From: Rehmannia glutinosa
Taxonomy: Eukaryota > Streptophyta > Magnoliopsida > Lamiales > Orobanchaceae
Length of the DNA stretch: 64,000 nucleotides
Assembly (NCBI GenBank): GCA_016081115.2
Contig: CM071924.1
Location: forward strand, 88,984,616 to 89,048,615
Direction: 5' to 3'
Each line of letters begins with the position of its first letter. Position 1 is the stretch's first letter. Made by a program: the position numbers and the translations under genes. Below are positions 1 to 11,900 of the stretch, piece after piece. Below the pieces are notes generated by a model. The model did not search any database. It saw only the letters and a program-made list of their open reading frames with translations, and had not been told where the DNA came from.

Positions 1-1273
1 TTACTACCCTTTTGTATCTCAATGTCTAAAGTCTATTGTCTTGTATAAATAGGAGACATGTCTTAGTTGGAAGCATCAAGAATGAAGTGAATATAATCTA
101 ATTATAAAATAAAATTGTGTGATGCTTTATCAATAAAATTCTATCAATAAAATTTCACCTCAACATTCACGGTTTCCCCTAACCCGAGTGAAGGTTGGAT
201 CTAAACATGACCAAAACGCAAATGGCGACAAAGATGTGTCTTGTGTGTTTTTATGAAAAATCAGCTTTTAAAAATCAAAAGTATTTTTTTTTTTTTGACT
301 TCATTAATAACAAACATTAGATAGTATTTTCCGCCTATTGTTTGATGCTATTTTAAAATTATTATAATATTATTAGGAAAATGCACATGTCACATTATAA
401 AACGGAGAGGTTTCACATATATATAGCATTTGCATTGCACGGGAATCTTATGTAGTAGTATATTATTATTTTCAAACTACTGCATTTCACTGAGACCCTG
501 CACTTGGATATCATCTACAATACCATATCTACATTAAATACTCAAAACAGTTCCACCTAAAACACCAATATACACTCAACTAAACACATTTTTTTTTATC
601 TTTAATTATTAATTGGGTTAATTACAAAAGCTACCCTTGAAGTTTAACCTAATTACAGAAATTCCCTAACTTTCAAAATTACAAAAATACCCTTGAGGTT
701 TTATATTGTCTAACATTTACCCCCTTCATAACCAGAAAAATATTTCAAAATACCCTCTTATATTTATAAAAATATTACAATATACCCCTTAATTTTAACA
801 CTGAATCAAACCTTAGGGGTGCTTTTTGTAATTTTGAAAGTTAGCTGGGTTTTTTTGTAATTAGGCCAAACCTCAGGGTACTCTTTGTAATTATCCCTTA
901 TTAATTTGAAATACATTTCAATATTTATATAAAACCAATACGAAATACTCCAATGCAAATCCTGGCAAAAACTTACCCTGAAAACAAAACTACACTCGCC
1001 CTTATTAGATTCCATCAACACCAATCCTTCATATTCCTCGTGGAGAACTTAGATACCATACTTACACAATTATTTTTCCAAAAAGCAAAATCAACGTAAT
1101 GGTACAAAAGTATTAACATTATTAATGTGCTTATTCTTTTTCCTATAACGGACTCCCTTTATAACTCACCAACTAGCAGAGTTGCATATCCTGTTGGTTC
1201 CTCCAATAAAAGGTAAGTGAAACGTGTTTCAAATGGCTTACAAATGTACATTTCTCGTATTACTTACTCCTTA
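1..1273. other. Intergenic region downstream of PAP10
   Basis: AT-rich sequence with no credible coding region. It holds one complete fold-back MITE (615-897, listed separately). The short open frames here fall in AT-rich or MITE sequence and have no recognisable motif. Confidence 0.6.
615..897. mobile_element. Fold-back MITE copy 1 (9-bp TSD family)
   Basis: The left arm starts GGGTTAATTACAAAAGCTAC and the right arm ends TTTGTAATTATCCC, forming a near-complete palindrome of about 280 bp. The direct repeat TTATTAATT lies at 606-614 and again at 898-906, a perfect 9-bp target duplication. Terminal inverted repeats plus a 9-bp duplication are typical of non-autonomous Mutator-like elements; that assignment is inference. 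At least seven further copies occur in this window. Confidence 0.8.
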
Positions 1274-4200
1274 TCAGATGAATGCTTGAGCCCTAGTGAA
1301 AACGAATACTCCACCACCTCCAACTGCGCGGCCCAAAAGCATATTGCTATCCAGGAATGACAGGTAATATAGTCCCCCAACCGATCGCCTACAAATCATC
1401 TTGTCTTCACTACGATATCATATTAAGAGGTGGTTATACTTAGAGAAGAATTGTGTACCTCTGGGAACTTCTCACAGGAACTTGAGCTTTGAAAGATCTA
1501 ATGAACTGCAAGATCTACAAAAGGATATAGTAGGAAGTGATTCAACCATCATCAATCTACAGATCATCTTCCAAAATCAGTTGATACAAGGTTCATGAAC
1601 TTGAAGTGTAAAACCTGGTTTCTTACCAAGTATAATCGCCCGGTTAAGAAACATGAACAATTCTGATTTTCAGGTCAAAATGATTCTAGAATCTACGGTT
1701 AATTACAAAAGATACCATTGAGGTTCAGTATAATTACAAAAAAACTCAACTATCTTTCAGAATTACAAATACTACTCCATATTTGTTTTTATTTTACAAA
1801 TTGCATCGGATTTAGGGGTTATTTGTTATGCAAATATAAACCTCAGTGTTTTTTGTAATTAAGCTAGACATCAATGGTAACCCTAGAATCTATCAACTGA
1901 ATGTCAAGGAGGCTTCTTTTTCACACATGACAAGAAGATACACTTAATGCCCTCAAACTCATTACTCTCAGTTATTCAAGACTATCTCGACTAGATCAAA
2001 AATTACATCCTAATTAATTTATTGAACATAGATTTATAAACTAAAGGGAAGAATCTTTAACATAGATATACACATTGCATGACAGATACAAAACTCAATG
2101 CCAAGCTGCCTTAGGTTTACCTGCAAACTCAAATATGACCGCGGTAGTATTGCTGGAGCAAGTAGAGCCTGTAATTCTTCACTGACATTTATGTTCTGAA
2201 TAGCTATCTGTCAAATAGATAGGATCATGTACAGAATACTTCAGTTTTTTTTTTTTAAATTTTATCATGTTAAAGTTTTCCTGGAGATAATAGTTCACTA
2301 GCTTTGCACCAAAACAGGAAGTTATTCATTTTGAACAATTTCAGATACAAACCTCTTCAAACTCAAGGTAGATGTTACGTGTGGAAACGACAGAAAATTT
2401 TGCGGAGACAAGCAGGGTTGCGCCTTCATGCTCCTGTTAAAGCAAGCAAATACACATTCTTAAACGCAGTTTTTAAAAATGTATATAGTACAAAATATAA
2501 TATTGAATAAAAACTCAACTCTATTAACCAAACAAAGATAGTGTATTTAAGATTTACTTCCAGCCCAAATCAAAGCTACGTTGATATGGATAGACTTTCT
2601 AAAATCCTCAGATACGCAATTCTTTAGGCAGAGAAGCTAACCAGAGATTGGAGAAACAACTTGTACTTCACAACCTCATTTAACAAAGTGTAACCTATTT
2701 TCAGCGCTGCTAATGCAAAGCCTTGTTTGACACTTGTTGGGGTCAGCTCTGCAGACCAGCCTCTGCCAATCCACTTTGTTAGGGGAATCTCTGTTTACAA
2801 ACCACGCTTCAGCCTAAAGCTTAACCATGATGATCTATAACTGAACAACAAATTGTTCTTTTTTTCCACTTTTCTTGAGCTACATGCATTTTTCCCTATT
2901 CTTAAATTTAGCAGTTCCTCCACCTTGAATACACTCTTTACATCATTTTCATACTCTTCCTCCCTTTTCACCTGATTTCTGAATCAAGACTGCATCAGCC
3001 ATCCAAAAATTTCTCCTTATTTTTGGTGCCTCAGCATTCATTCTCCGTCGCATGATAGTGCAGGTTGGAAAATTGACTTCCCGACCTCTGAGAAGTTCTA
3101 TTCATAATAAGAATATTACTGACTAATACCATTATTTATTATGTCACTTCTCATTTAGACAGGTTTTTACAGAGGAAGATTTTATGCACACGCTTATGCT
3201 CCAGTCTAAAAGAATATTCAATCAGTTGTAATTTGATATTCTGATGTACTATTCTCAAATTGAGCTCGTTCTTTCAGTTCACATATCCTGAATTGAATGC
3301 TCTTAAAATTATGATAACGAACATCACGGATATCACTTTCTCCCATTGGAAAAAGAAAGAAAGACCCTGTAAGTGAGTGTAACTAAGAACAAGGAGAATA
3401 GTGCAACAGAGATGGATAAAAACAAAATGGTCACTAACTTCCATATAGGAGAAAGTGCACATGACACTTACAAAAGATTTGAGTAACATATCAGACAGAG
3501 TTTGCGGCTTGAACAATAAACACACACCCAATGTTAGCTCAATCTAGAGAAATCATCACAAATACAAATGATGCATTCCTGAGTTTGCATTCAAGTCCTG
3601 ATAATCCTATATTTTCATTTTCACTTCCACGAAGTGCCAATGTTGCTCTGTCTTAAAGAGTTTCCACGGCACACACGAGGGACATAGGGGTGAGAGATTT
3701 CCAATTTCAATTTTCAGGTTTGCCGTGTAACCAAATAATTCTAAAGGTTATCAGCAAACATAAGCAGAGTTCAAGATCTTTGCTGACTGGATTTGGTTCT
3801 AAACTCAGCATATAGGCATCTCTTGCAAATAGGCATAACTTAAATGGATTATACATATACATTTCATCATAGAAACCTTCAGCAAACAAAGAAGAAATAC
3901 GAAAAACAAAAAGAAAGTACCTCCAGCAGTCTAGGTATGCTCCATCTGACAATGTTGCGGACAACACCTTGGCCAAATTGATCCCGGCATTCAAACTTTT
4001 GAAAAATTTGATCTACCTGTTAGGAAGCCAACAATATCACCATTGCAACATAAACACGGCTACATACAAATTGTCGACAAATACAAGATATTTATACCTC
4101 AAAGAAAGGAAGAGTTGTGGCAGACTGGAACAGAATTAGGACATCAGGGGCCGATGTATACTGCAAACGCCACGTGCCGTCCAACAAGTCCAAGTCAATT

Positions 4201-4709
4201 GATTTCCCTGCATCCAAACATTCAACACTCACCTGCCAAACAAAACACACAATATAATAATTAAACCGTATAAAATACTATATCAGGGAAAAAGGGGAAA
4301 TGGAAGTGTTACAAACCAGAGCTTCCTCAATAGAAGAGCGTTGGTGGGGCGTAGCAGTTAGGCCTCGTTGAGTGTCGGTTACAGCTCTGAGCAACTCAAA
4401 TTTTCGATTCTCCAGTTCAATTTCTGACTCCTGAACAAAACTAGTTTGACTGAGACAAGTGAATAAAAGAGGGAATTGTGCTAGCTAGTGGTGTAATACA
4501 TTATAATAATGAAAAAGGCTAAGAAAGTAAAGTACCTTGGTAACAATTTGAGCAGAGTATGAGGAGGAAGCCAAGCATAATGGAGAAGGAAATCTAGGTT
4601 TTTGTCGAACAGCGAGAGGAGGAGGAAGAAGTCCTCTGAAAGAAATTGGCGGTGGGGAAATTGTGGTGGTTGTTAATATTGTGAGTGATGAAGATGATGA
4701 CGCATCCAT
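1274..4709 (-). CDS. PAP10: Plastid-lipid-associated protein / fibrillin, PAP10-like
   Basis: Eight exons on the minus strand: 4709-4536, 4430-4317, 4232-4098, 4016-3921, 2433-2353, 2207-2121, 1505-1459 and 1388-1274. All junctions are GT-AG, the frame stays open throughout, and the protein is 282 aa, close to the roughly 284 aa of Arabidopsis PAP10 (At2g46910, from memory). Residues 1 to about 55 are Ser/Thr/Pro-rich like a chloroplast transit peptide. The PAP/fibrillin fold follows, with DLLDGTWRLQYTSAPDVL, KFECRDQFGQGVVRNIVRWS, NINVSEELQALLAPAILPRS and the C-terminal GGLYYLSFLDSNMLLGRA. The start is the Met heading the transit peptide; an in-frame upstream Met at 4793 would put a non-transit-like sequence in front. 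Fibrillins bind lipids in thylakoids or plastoglobules. A MITE sits in the intron between exons 6 and 7. The assignment is strong at family level; member 10 is my best match. Confidence 0.9.
1696..1883. mobile_element. Fold-back MITE copy 2, in a PAP10 intron
   Basis: Short version of the same family: it starts CGGTTAATTACAAAAGATAC and ends ATGGTAACCC. The 9-bp direct repeat TAGAATCTA lies at 1687-1695 and 1884-1892 with no mismatch. Its centre, with the motif ATTTTACAAATTGCA, is shared with the copies at 23136 and 24143, which defines a subfamily. Confidence 0.75.
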
Positions 4710-5936
4710 CTTGAGTAAACTTCCCAAGTTATTAAAGGCCGATGTCTTTGTGAAGTAGTCGTCCTTTAGAGAAAAAGGAAAATGTCTGTCCACTAGCTGT
4801 TATGAAGCACATTCCTTTCTGGAGAATGTTGTGGTGAAACAATACAGCAAAATAATTATGTAATCGTGCAGTGTTCCGTTCGGTGTGTGTACCGGTTTAT
4901 TCGCGTACTTTATGGTGTAATGACAGAAAGTCGTATCTTATTTCAAATATTTTAATAAGTAATTTCCTTCTTTTTTTAATTATGTGTTGTAGATTTTATT
5001 ATGTAATTGTGTTTGAATCAATAATATTTTGATTGATAATATCCGAAAATTGTGTTTTTATATTTAAAATTTATTTCGAAAAAAAAAGGTTGTAGGGACT
5101 GGCGCCTACGTGTCAGGTGCCTCTCATATAGGCACTCTTTCTAAGGATGCCTACGCCTACACTTGTTTTTTTAAAAGCCCCCAAACCCACCCAAAAACAC
5201 AAAAGTCTGTGGCAAAAGCAATAACATGTAAAATAACCCAAGAGTGGATCGAGTTTGAAGCTGCATTATGAATTGTGTTAAGTTGGTGGAATAGGGGTTT
5301 GTACCCAGTGTTTAGACTCTCTTTTTCGGCATTGTTTTTGGAACCTTTGTTTTATTTGATGTTACAGCCAACTCTAGTGGCTTGCGATTAGGGTATTTAG
5401 CTGGGATAGGTTCCTTTTTTTGTTTTTGCTGGTTTTCCCCATGTTTGGTGGCTATATTCCCCCTAGTCTTCTGGACTGAGGGTGGCTTCAACCAACTGTG
5501 CCCCGTGACGTAAAGTTGCTCGGTTCAGTTATTCTTTGATATAAATTTGTCAAAAAAAAAAAAAAAAAAAAAAAAAAGGCAGAACAGAAAAAAGACCTGA
5601 AACTACCAACATATTCTTTTAAGCTGGCGGTGAAACACGTTAAAACCGCCAAGAAAGATACATGTATACGGAAAGGCCAAAATGTTATAAGCTCTCGATG
5701 ATCAACTGCCATAGCTTACAACTCTGAAGGACACTCAAATTCAAATACTAACCATGAAATGTATCTTTCCGATGACTGAAGGTGGAAAACTCGGAGGACT
5801 TTTCTTTTTCCCCAAGAGCATGACAACTAAGTATGTCGAACATTTTGAAAATATCCTCAGTCATCGACTTTCTAGTGGTAACTCGGCGATCATATATACC
5901 ACCCATTTTTCTGAGTATCCGAAGTGGTCGACAAAA
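4710..5936. other. Intergenic region between PAP10 and BUD13
   Basis: Holds the presumed 5' leader and promoter of PAP10 (just above 4709) and the presumed 3' UTR of BUD13 (below 5937). No coding region is seen. About 5253-5577 looks like the 3' end of a retroposon (separate entry). Confidence 0.5.
5253..5577 (+). mobile_element. LINE-like 3' end with poly(A) tail
   Basis: T- and GT-rich sequence resembling plant L1 3' UTRs ends in TTTGATATAAATTTGTC followed by a run of about 24 A (5551-5577). No coding domain is left and I found no clear target duplication, so the left boundary is a guess. It may instead be another kind of poly(A) retroposon. Confidence 0.35.
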
Positions 5937-8900
5937 TCACATGTCTGAAACAGACCACAAATACGCCTCTCTCTCTGTAGCTTTTTTTCATTCGTCCTTT
6001 TAAACAGCTCCTTCTCATATCCGGTACTGCGGTCCACACCATCCCAATGTCTCCTGGTTTGATCCCATAGCGGTTAGGTGCAGCATCGAGTCCTCTTCTT
6101 ATCCAGCTGTGACTTGGGATCTCCTGGGGAACTATGAAGCCCGATTCTTTCATCTTCTCATTATCACCTAGGTCTGGAAGCATCGACTCCAATTGCTTTT
6201 TCTGGAAAATTTGGCAAATTAATTTAGATGGGCATGGAGAAGGGAGGAAACACCCAATTTCGTGTGAAAAAAATAAAAGCACAACAAATCAAATTCAGTT
6301 AAACAAATAGAATAAACATCGGTAGAAGTAAAAGTAGTTATGGTAGCAACTTGCCTTGGCTAAATGTGCCATGGGATCACCCCATCGAACTCTATCTTTC
6401 AGCATTGCGTCAAGATCAGGATCATCCCTACAGTAGAAATTGCACATATGAAAGATCATAACGAAGTTCTCATTAAATGAGAAAAAAATCAATTTATGCA
6501 GATTTGATTATCAGATGGGTCAGAGAAAGGCAACATGAGAGAATATAAAAATTTAGGATATCACCATATAAATATTTTCCATACTTCACATGAAGGAAAA
6601 CAGCTATGAGAAATCGTACCACCATATAACCTAATTAAATAACATATAGGCTGAACGACGAAAAGCAGTTTTAAGTTTCATTATTTTTGATTCTTTAAAG
6701 TATCAATTATATTGACATAACACAGAAACACTTATCTACACTACAGCATTAGAAATAAGTATATACATGATGTACCCAAAAACCTTGTCCTTTTCACCTT
6801 TGACAACACATTTCACCAATAATTAACTCATGGGCACACCAATAATTAACTCATTACACATGCCCATGAGAGGTGGTGTTTTGATGCTTGAAAATTTGCA
6901 TACGGTAATAGCAAATCAACATTTTTGCAGGTAAATCATCAGAATGCTTCTAATAGCTTTTTCCCAAGACATCACATAGGCAGAACTTCAATACTTAGGC
7001 CCTCGAAAAATATTTATGCCTGTATCTCTAAAGAATTAAAGTACAACGCTCAGGAAAAGAGACCCAACACTGCTAGAGTCTAAACACAGATAACCGACAC
7101 AACAAGTACAAACAAATAAATGACAATAAGAAACTCAGTTACTTCAGCCAAGTAGCTCCACATATTTCCTTCACCAATCCCCTTTGTGCATATTTCTTAA
7201 AATGGGATGTTTGTATTTTGCCACTAGAATGCCACAAGTCTAAGACAGAATATGTGATGTTTATACAAGAGCAAAAATCATCAATACTTTCATAAAACCT
7301 GAATAAGTTCATTCCAAATTCAGCAAAATTATTTTGCAATCCCCTTCAGTATCTACTGCTAAATTTGTGCAACTATGAGTAATTTTTGTCTATACTATTA
7401 CCTGCTCCGAGCAAATGGTTTATTCTTTTCTGCTTCTATTTCTTGCAATCTAGCTTCAGCTTCCCGCTTCTGAGCCAAGCCTTTGCCCCATTCCAGCTTT
7501 ATTTCCTGAAGGCAAAACATACGTTCCCACTTGAATATGAATGGTAGCTACCAATATATCATTACATCGTAAGTAAAAGCACTATCTCTTAGTCTGCATA
7601 AATAAATTAGCATGAAGTTGAAGCAGACCACTTTGGAGAATTATTAGGAAGAAGCAAAAATGTCAGGAACTAAGAATCACCAGATGCTTAAATGAGAAAT
7701 TCCATTTTCTACAAAGATATGAACAAATATTGACTAATTAAAACTTCATGTAAAAACTAAGAGCCCAAGTGTAATTTGTTTCAATCTGGTTTCCCCTCCA
7801 AAAAGACATGTATATATAAATAGATACTTTTGTGAGCATGAACAGGAAGAGATTAAAAGCACGCGAGAAAATAAATAGGTCTGGATATATTTACAAAATA
7901 ATATTAATAATAATAATAATTATAATTAACCATATCAAACTCAAAAGCATGAGTAACAAAAAGTCAACTACTGCCAGGCAATTCAAGTTCTATTAGAAGA
8001 TACATCATAAATCCACATGGATAGAGATTTGCTTAACAAGCAAAACAATTGGTGTAACTTGGCATAAATAACACCATCAAACAATTAATGATAATCTATT
8101 GAGCACAGGATATGCTTCAGCCGATGAGCAAAGTTTCTCAAGCATTGACTTTTCTTCTTTGTATCACAATGAAAATAATTTGGTTTTCGAGGACGGTGTG
8201 GTTTATTGAATAATATGACCCGCCCTGGCCTGCCCGTCCCGCTCTATGACCCGCGGCGGGGGCTAGGCAGGTCTGGGTCTCATCTTTGTCCTGTGGGTAC
8301 CAGCCCCACCCAGCCTAGTATTTTTATTTTTTTAATATATTTAACAAATGGTTTACATATATATTATATATGATAATGTACTTAATATTATATTTAACAT
8401 ATATGCATTGATATTGACAATTTTTATAAATAGTATGCATTTATAGTACAAAATATATGATAAAAAGCTTATTAACAATACATACAAGATAAAAAATCTT
8501 ATAATAAGAAAATTTTGTTCGAACCGCCCCGCCCGTAAACCGTGGCAGGTCGACCACCCCCAGTGGGGTGGAGGGGGTGGGTCTGGGTCTTCAATTACCC
8601 ACCCTGCCCCAATCCCTAAATTTAGAGAATTCTAAAACATCCATAAATTTCTATCATTTGATCCACTGGTTACTGACATACTGCTGGTTCTAAATACCAT
8701 ATTTGGTTACTATGCTATGTTATGTTCATTTACAAGAGAATAAAACTAAACTTAGACTAAAAGAGACAAGAACAAGCAAAGATTCTAAGTCTAAAAGAAC
8801 CATGTTATTGTTCATTATTCAGGATCTGAACACATTATTTTGACTTGGAAGAACTGCTTCCCATGTTAGGAGGAGCCTTCATGAAATTAAGACTTACTAA

Positions 8901-11900
8901 GTCACTCCAGAAGGGAACCCAAATGAAATTAGGTGTGGGGATGGTCTCCTGATGTAAAAAAATAATAAGATCATAACTCTTCAGTTACTCTAATCATACC
9001 TGGCAAGCAGTGAAGTGATATAAAATGAGGATAAGTCATAGGCGGTATTTATTCTTAATCCCACATCAGATTTTGTACTTCTACACACCACCAACTCAAA
9101 ATGCTGGTTCAGAACAATGCCAGACACCATGAGCTGGAGCGCCAACAGCAGAAACCAATTTTATGTTAAATTAACTAATAATTTTAATGATAATAATTGC
9201 AGAACCCAAAACTCCAATGTCAAAACAGAATAAGACTGGAGTAGGTGAATATTAAATATTTACAGTCAGCAAAGAGAAGTCAATACATCTGTCTATATGA
9301 CTAAATAAACTACTTTATTTATTTTCGGGGAAGGTTTGGAGAGCTAAAAGCTGTGAGGTTAGACTTTACATCGACGCTTCATAGTAAAACTTCCAAAGCT
9401 TCCATAGATTACACTAGGAAGATACATTTCCTTTTGCCAAAATTAATGCAGAGCCATAAAGTGGTATCAAAGTAATAAAATAGTTTTCCCCTCAACTACG
9501 TAAAATTTAATCCAACATGCAAAGAAGTGCTCTAAAAAAGTCCAGTACCAGCTGGCTTTGGCAACTGCCTGACAGCCTGAGACACAGTTAGCATCAATTG
9601 AATAATGGAAATGCAGTTGGTAAAATGAAGCACCTGATATGCGTTTTTGCAAACTATGACTATCCAGTAAAAAATGATGCGGGAAATCAAAAGAAGATGA
9701 TGGTGTTTAACTCAGGAATTGGCTCCCCAAGCTACAGATTATAAGCAATAGGATCAACAGGGATCAGCCATTAGCAACTAAAGTCGAATACTGTATATAG
9801 CCTTTAATATCTTGAACAAATTAGTCAACAAACAATTATTAGGCCTTTCGTTGCAGATTTTGCAGCCAAGAAAATGGAAATTGGAAAAGTCAGCAAAGGA
9901 TAGTGGAACTGGCGGATTTCTACCAGATTTTGAGTAATTACTACTGGCAGATTTTAGTTGAAAGTTTTAAGTAGGATTTATTTTCCATCCCCCGCCCGCC
10001 AACCAGGTCAATGGAAAAACTAAAAAACACATCCACAGAGGAGGGGGGGCAAGAGAGAGCCAGGGAAGGGGGAAGTAAGATGACGAACATATAGGAAGAA
10101 AAAAAAAACAACAACAACAACAACAACAATAAACTAAGCCTTAATCCCACTATGTGGGGTCGGCTATATGGATCATATCGCGCCATCGTTTACAAGTCAT
10201 AAGCCATATTTTCATTTATTTCTAGATATAACATGTCTTGTTTAATAGCTTATCTCTAAGTCTTTTAGGCCTACCTCCGCCTCTTTTGATTTATGTGAGT
10301 AATTCCCTACCTTCTAAACGTCGCACGGTGCATCTAAAGGTCTCCTATAAATATGTCCAAACCATGTTAATCGTGTTTCTCTAATTTTCTCATTGGTGCT
10401 ACTCCTACTTTGTTTCTAATGTGTTCATTTCTTATTCTATCTAATCTAGTGTGTCCGCACTTCCATCGTAACATTCTCATCTCTCGCTACCCTCATTTTT
10501 TGTTCGTGTTCATATTTAGTCGCCCAACATTCTACTCCATAAAGCATTGCGGGCCTTATGACCGTTTTATAAAATTTTCCTTTCAATTTTAATGGTATTT
10601 TACTGATCACAAAGGATAGAAGATGCACTCCTCCATTTATTCCAACCCGCACATGGATCCTATGTGTGACATCTTTATTGATTTCTCCGTTCTCTTCAAT
10701 TACAGATCCTAAATATTTAAAACTCTTTATTATACTAACTTCATGTCCATCAATTTTAACCTTTGTCTCATTGTTCCTCTTGTTTTTACTAAAGTGTCAT
10801 TCCATGTATTCTTTTTTAGCCCTACTTATAGTAAAACCTTTTGATTCGAAAGTGCTTCTCTCCAAACTTCCAATTTTGCATTTACTCAAAGTCCCTTGTT
10901 TCATCAATTAAAACTATATCGTCCGCAAATACCATACATTCGAGAGATGGATTTTTGTAAGTATTTAGTGATTTCATCAATTATTAGGATAAAAAGGTAA
11001 GGGCTTAAAGCGGATCCCTGATGTAAACCTACGAGTGTTTGGGAATTCACTAGATACTCCTGTTGGTATCCTGATACATGTTATATCATCATACATATCT
11101 TTATGGCATCTATGTAAGCTATTTTTACTCCTCTTTTTTCTAATACGCGCCACATATAGGAAGAAAAAATTATAATAAAAGTGAGCCACTTCACTGAATT
11201 TTAATCAAACATCTCGAGTACATAAAGATGGCACCTTGGGCTTCTCGTTTTTTTCAGTTCTTTCTTTCGAGACTCAAGAATCTCCTCCTTTGACATGCGT
11301 TCCCCTGGAACAGAAAACAGAAAGCAAATTATGTACGTTTTCTTGGTTAACAAATGCTAAATGACAGAAGAAAAGACTTCTGGCAGACCAGTTATTTTGT
11401 TTCGATATGTAGGTTCAGCAAATCGGCCACTTACTGAAGGATCCAACTTTGTAAACCTATCAGAAAAACGAAAGGAACACTGACTTAGTTCGAGCACGTC
11501 AATTAGATGAAGAAATGAGAAACTAAACCAAACAATTACAAATGCAAAATGTAACAAGCCAAGTTCAATAGAACGACAGAGTTAAACTATTATGACCAAA
11601 AGCCAATAATACCCGCACATTTAATCATGTCAAAAAGCATCTGGTTTGTACAAACCGGAGTAGATATAAAATTAAGCGAACGGCAGAGTTATAAAATCAG
11701 GCAAGGAAATTCAAAACCTATTGCAGCAAGGACTAATCTAGTAAATCTTGTTAGGTTTGGATGATATTCAAAGATTTCTCAAGTCTATCAACTAAGTATG
11801 ATAAAGTAATCTAAGCACCGGTTAATTTGGGTCACAACTAGGGATGTGATAGACAAATAACATTTAGCAGGCAAGGAAGGGGCAGAGAGAGGTGAAGGAT

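Noticed and set aside
806..1024. 72-aa minus-strand frame
   Set aside because: Most of it lies inside a palindromic MITE; no protein features.
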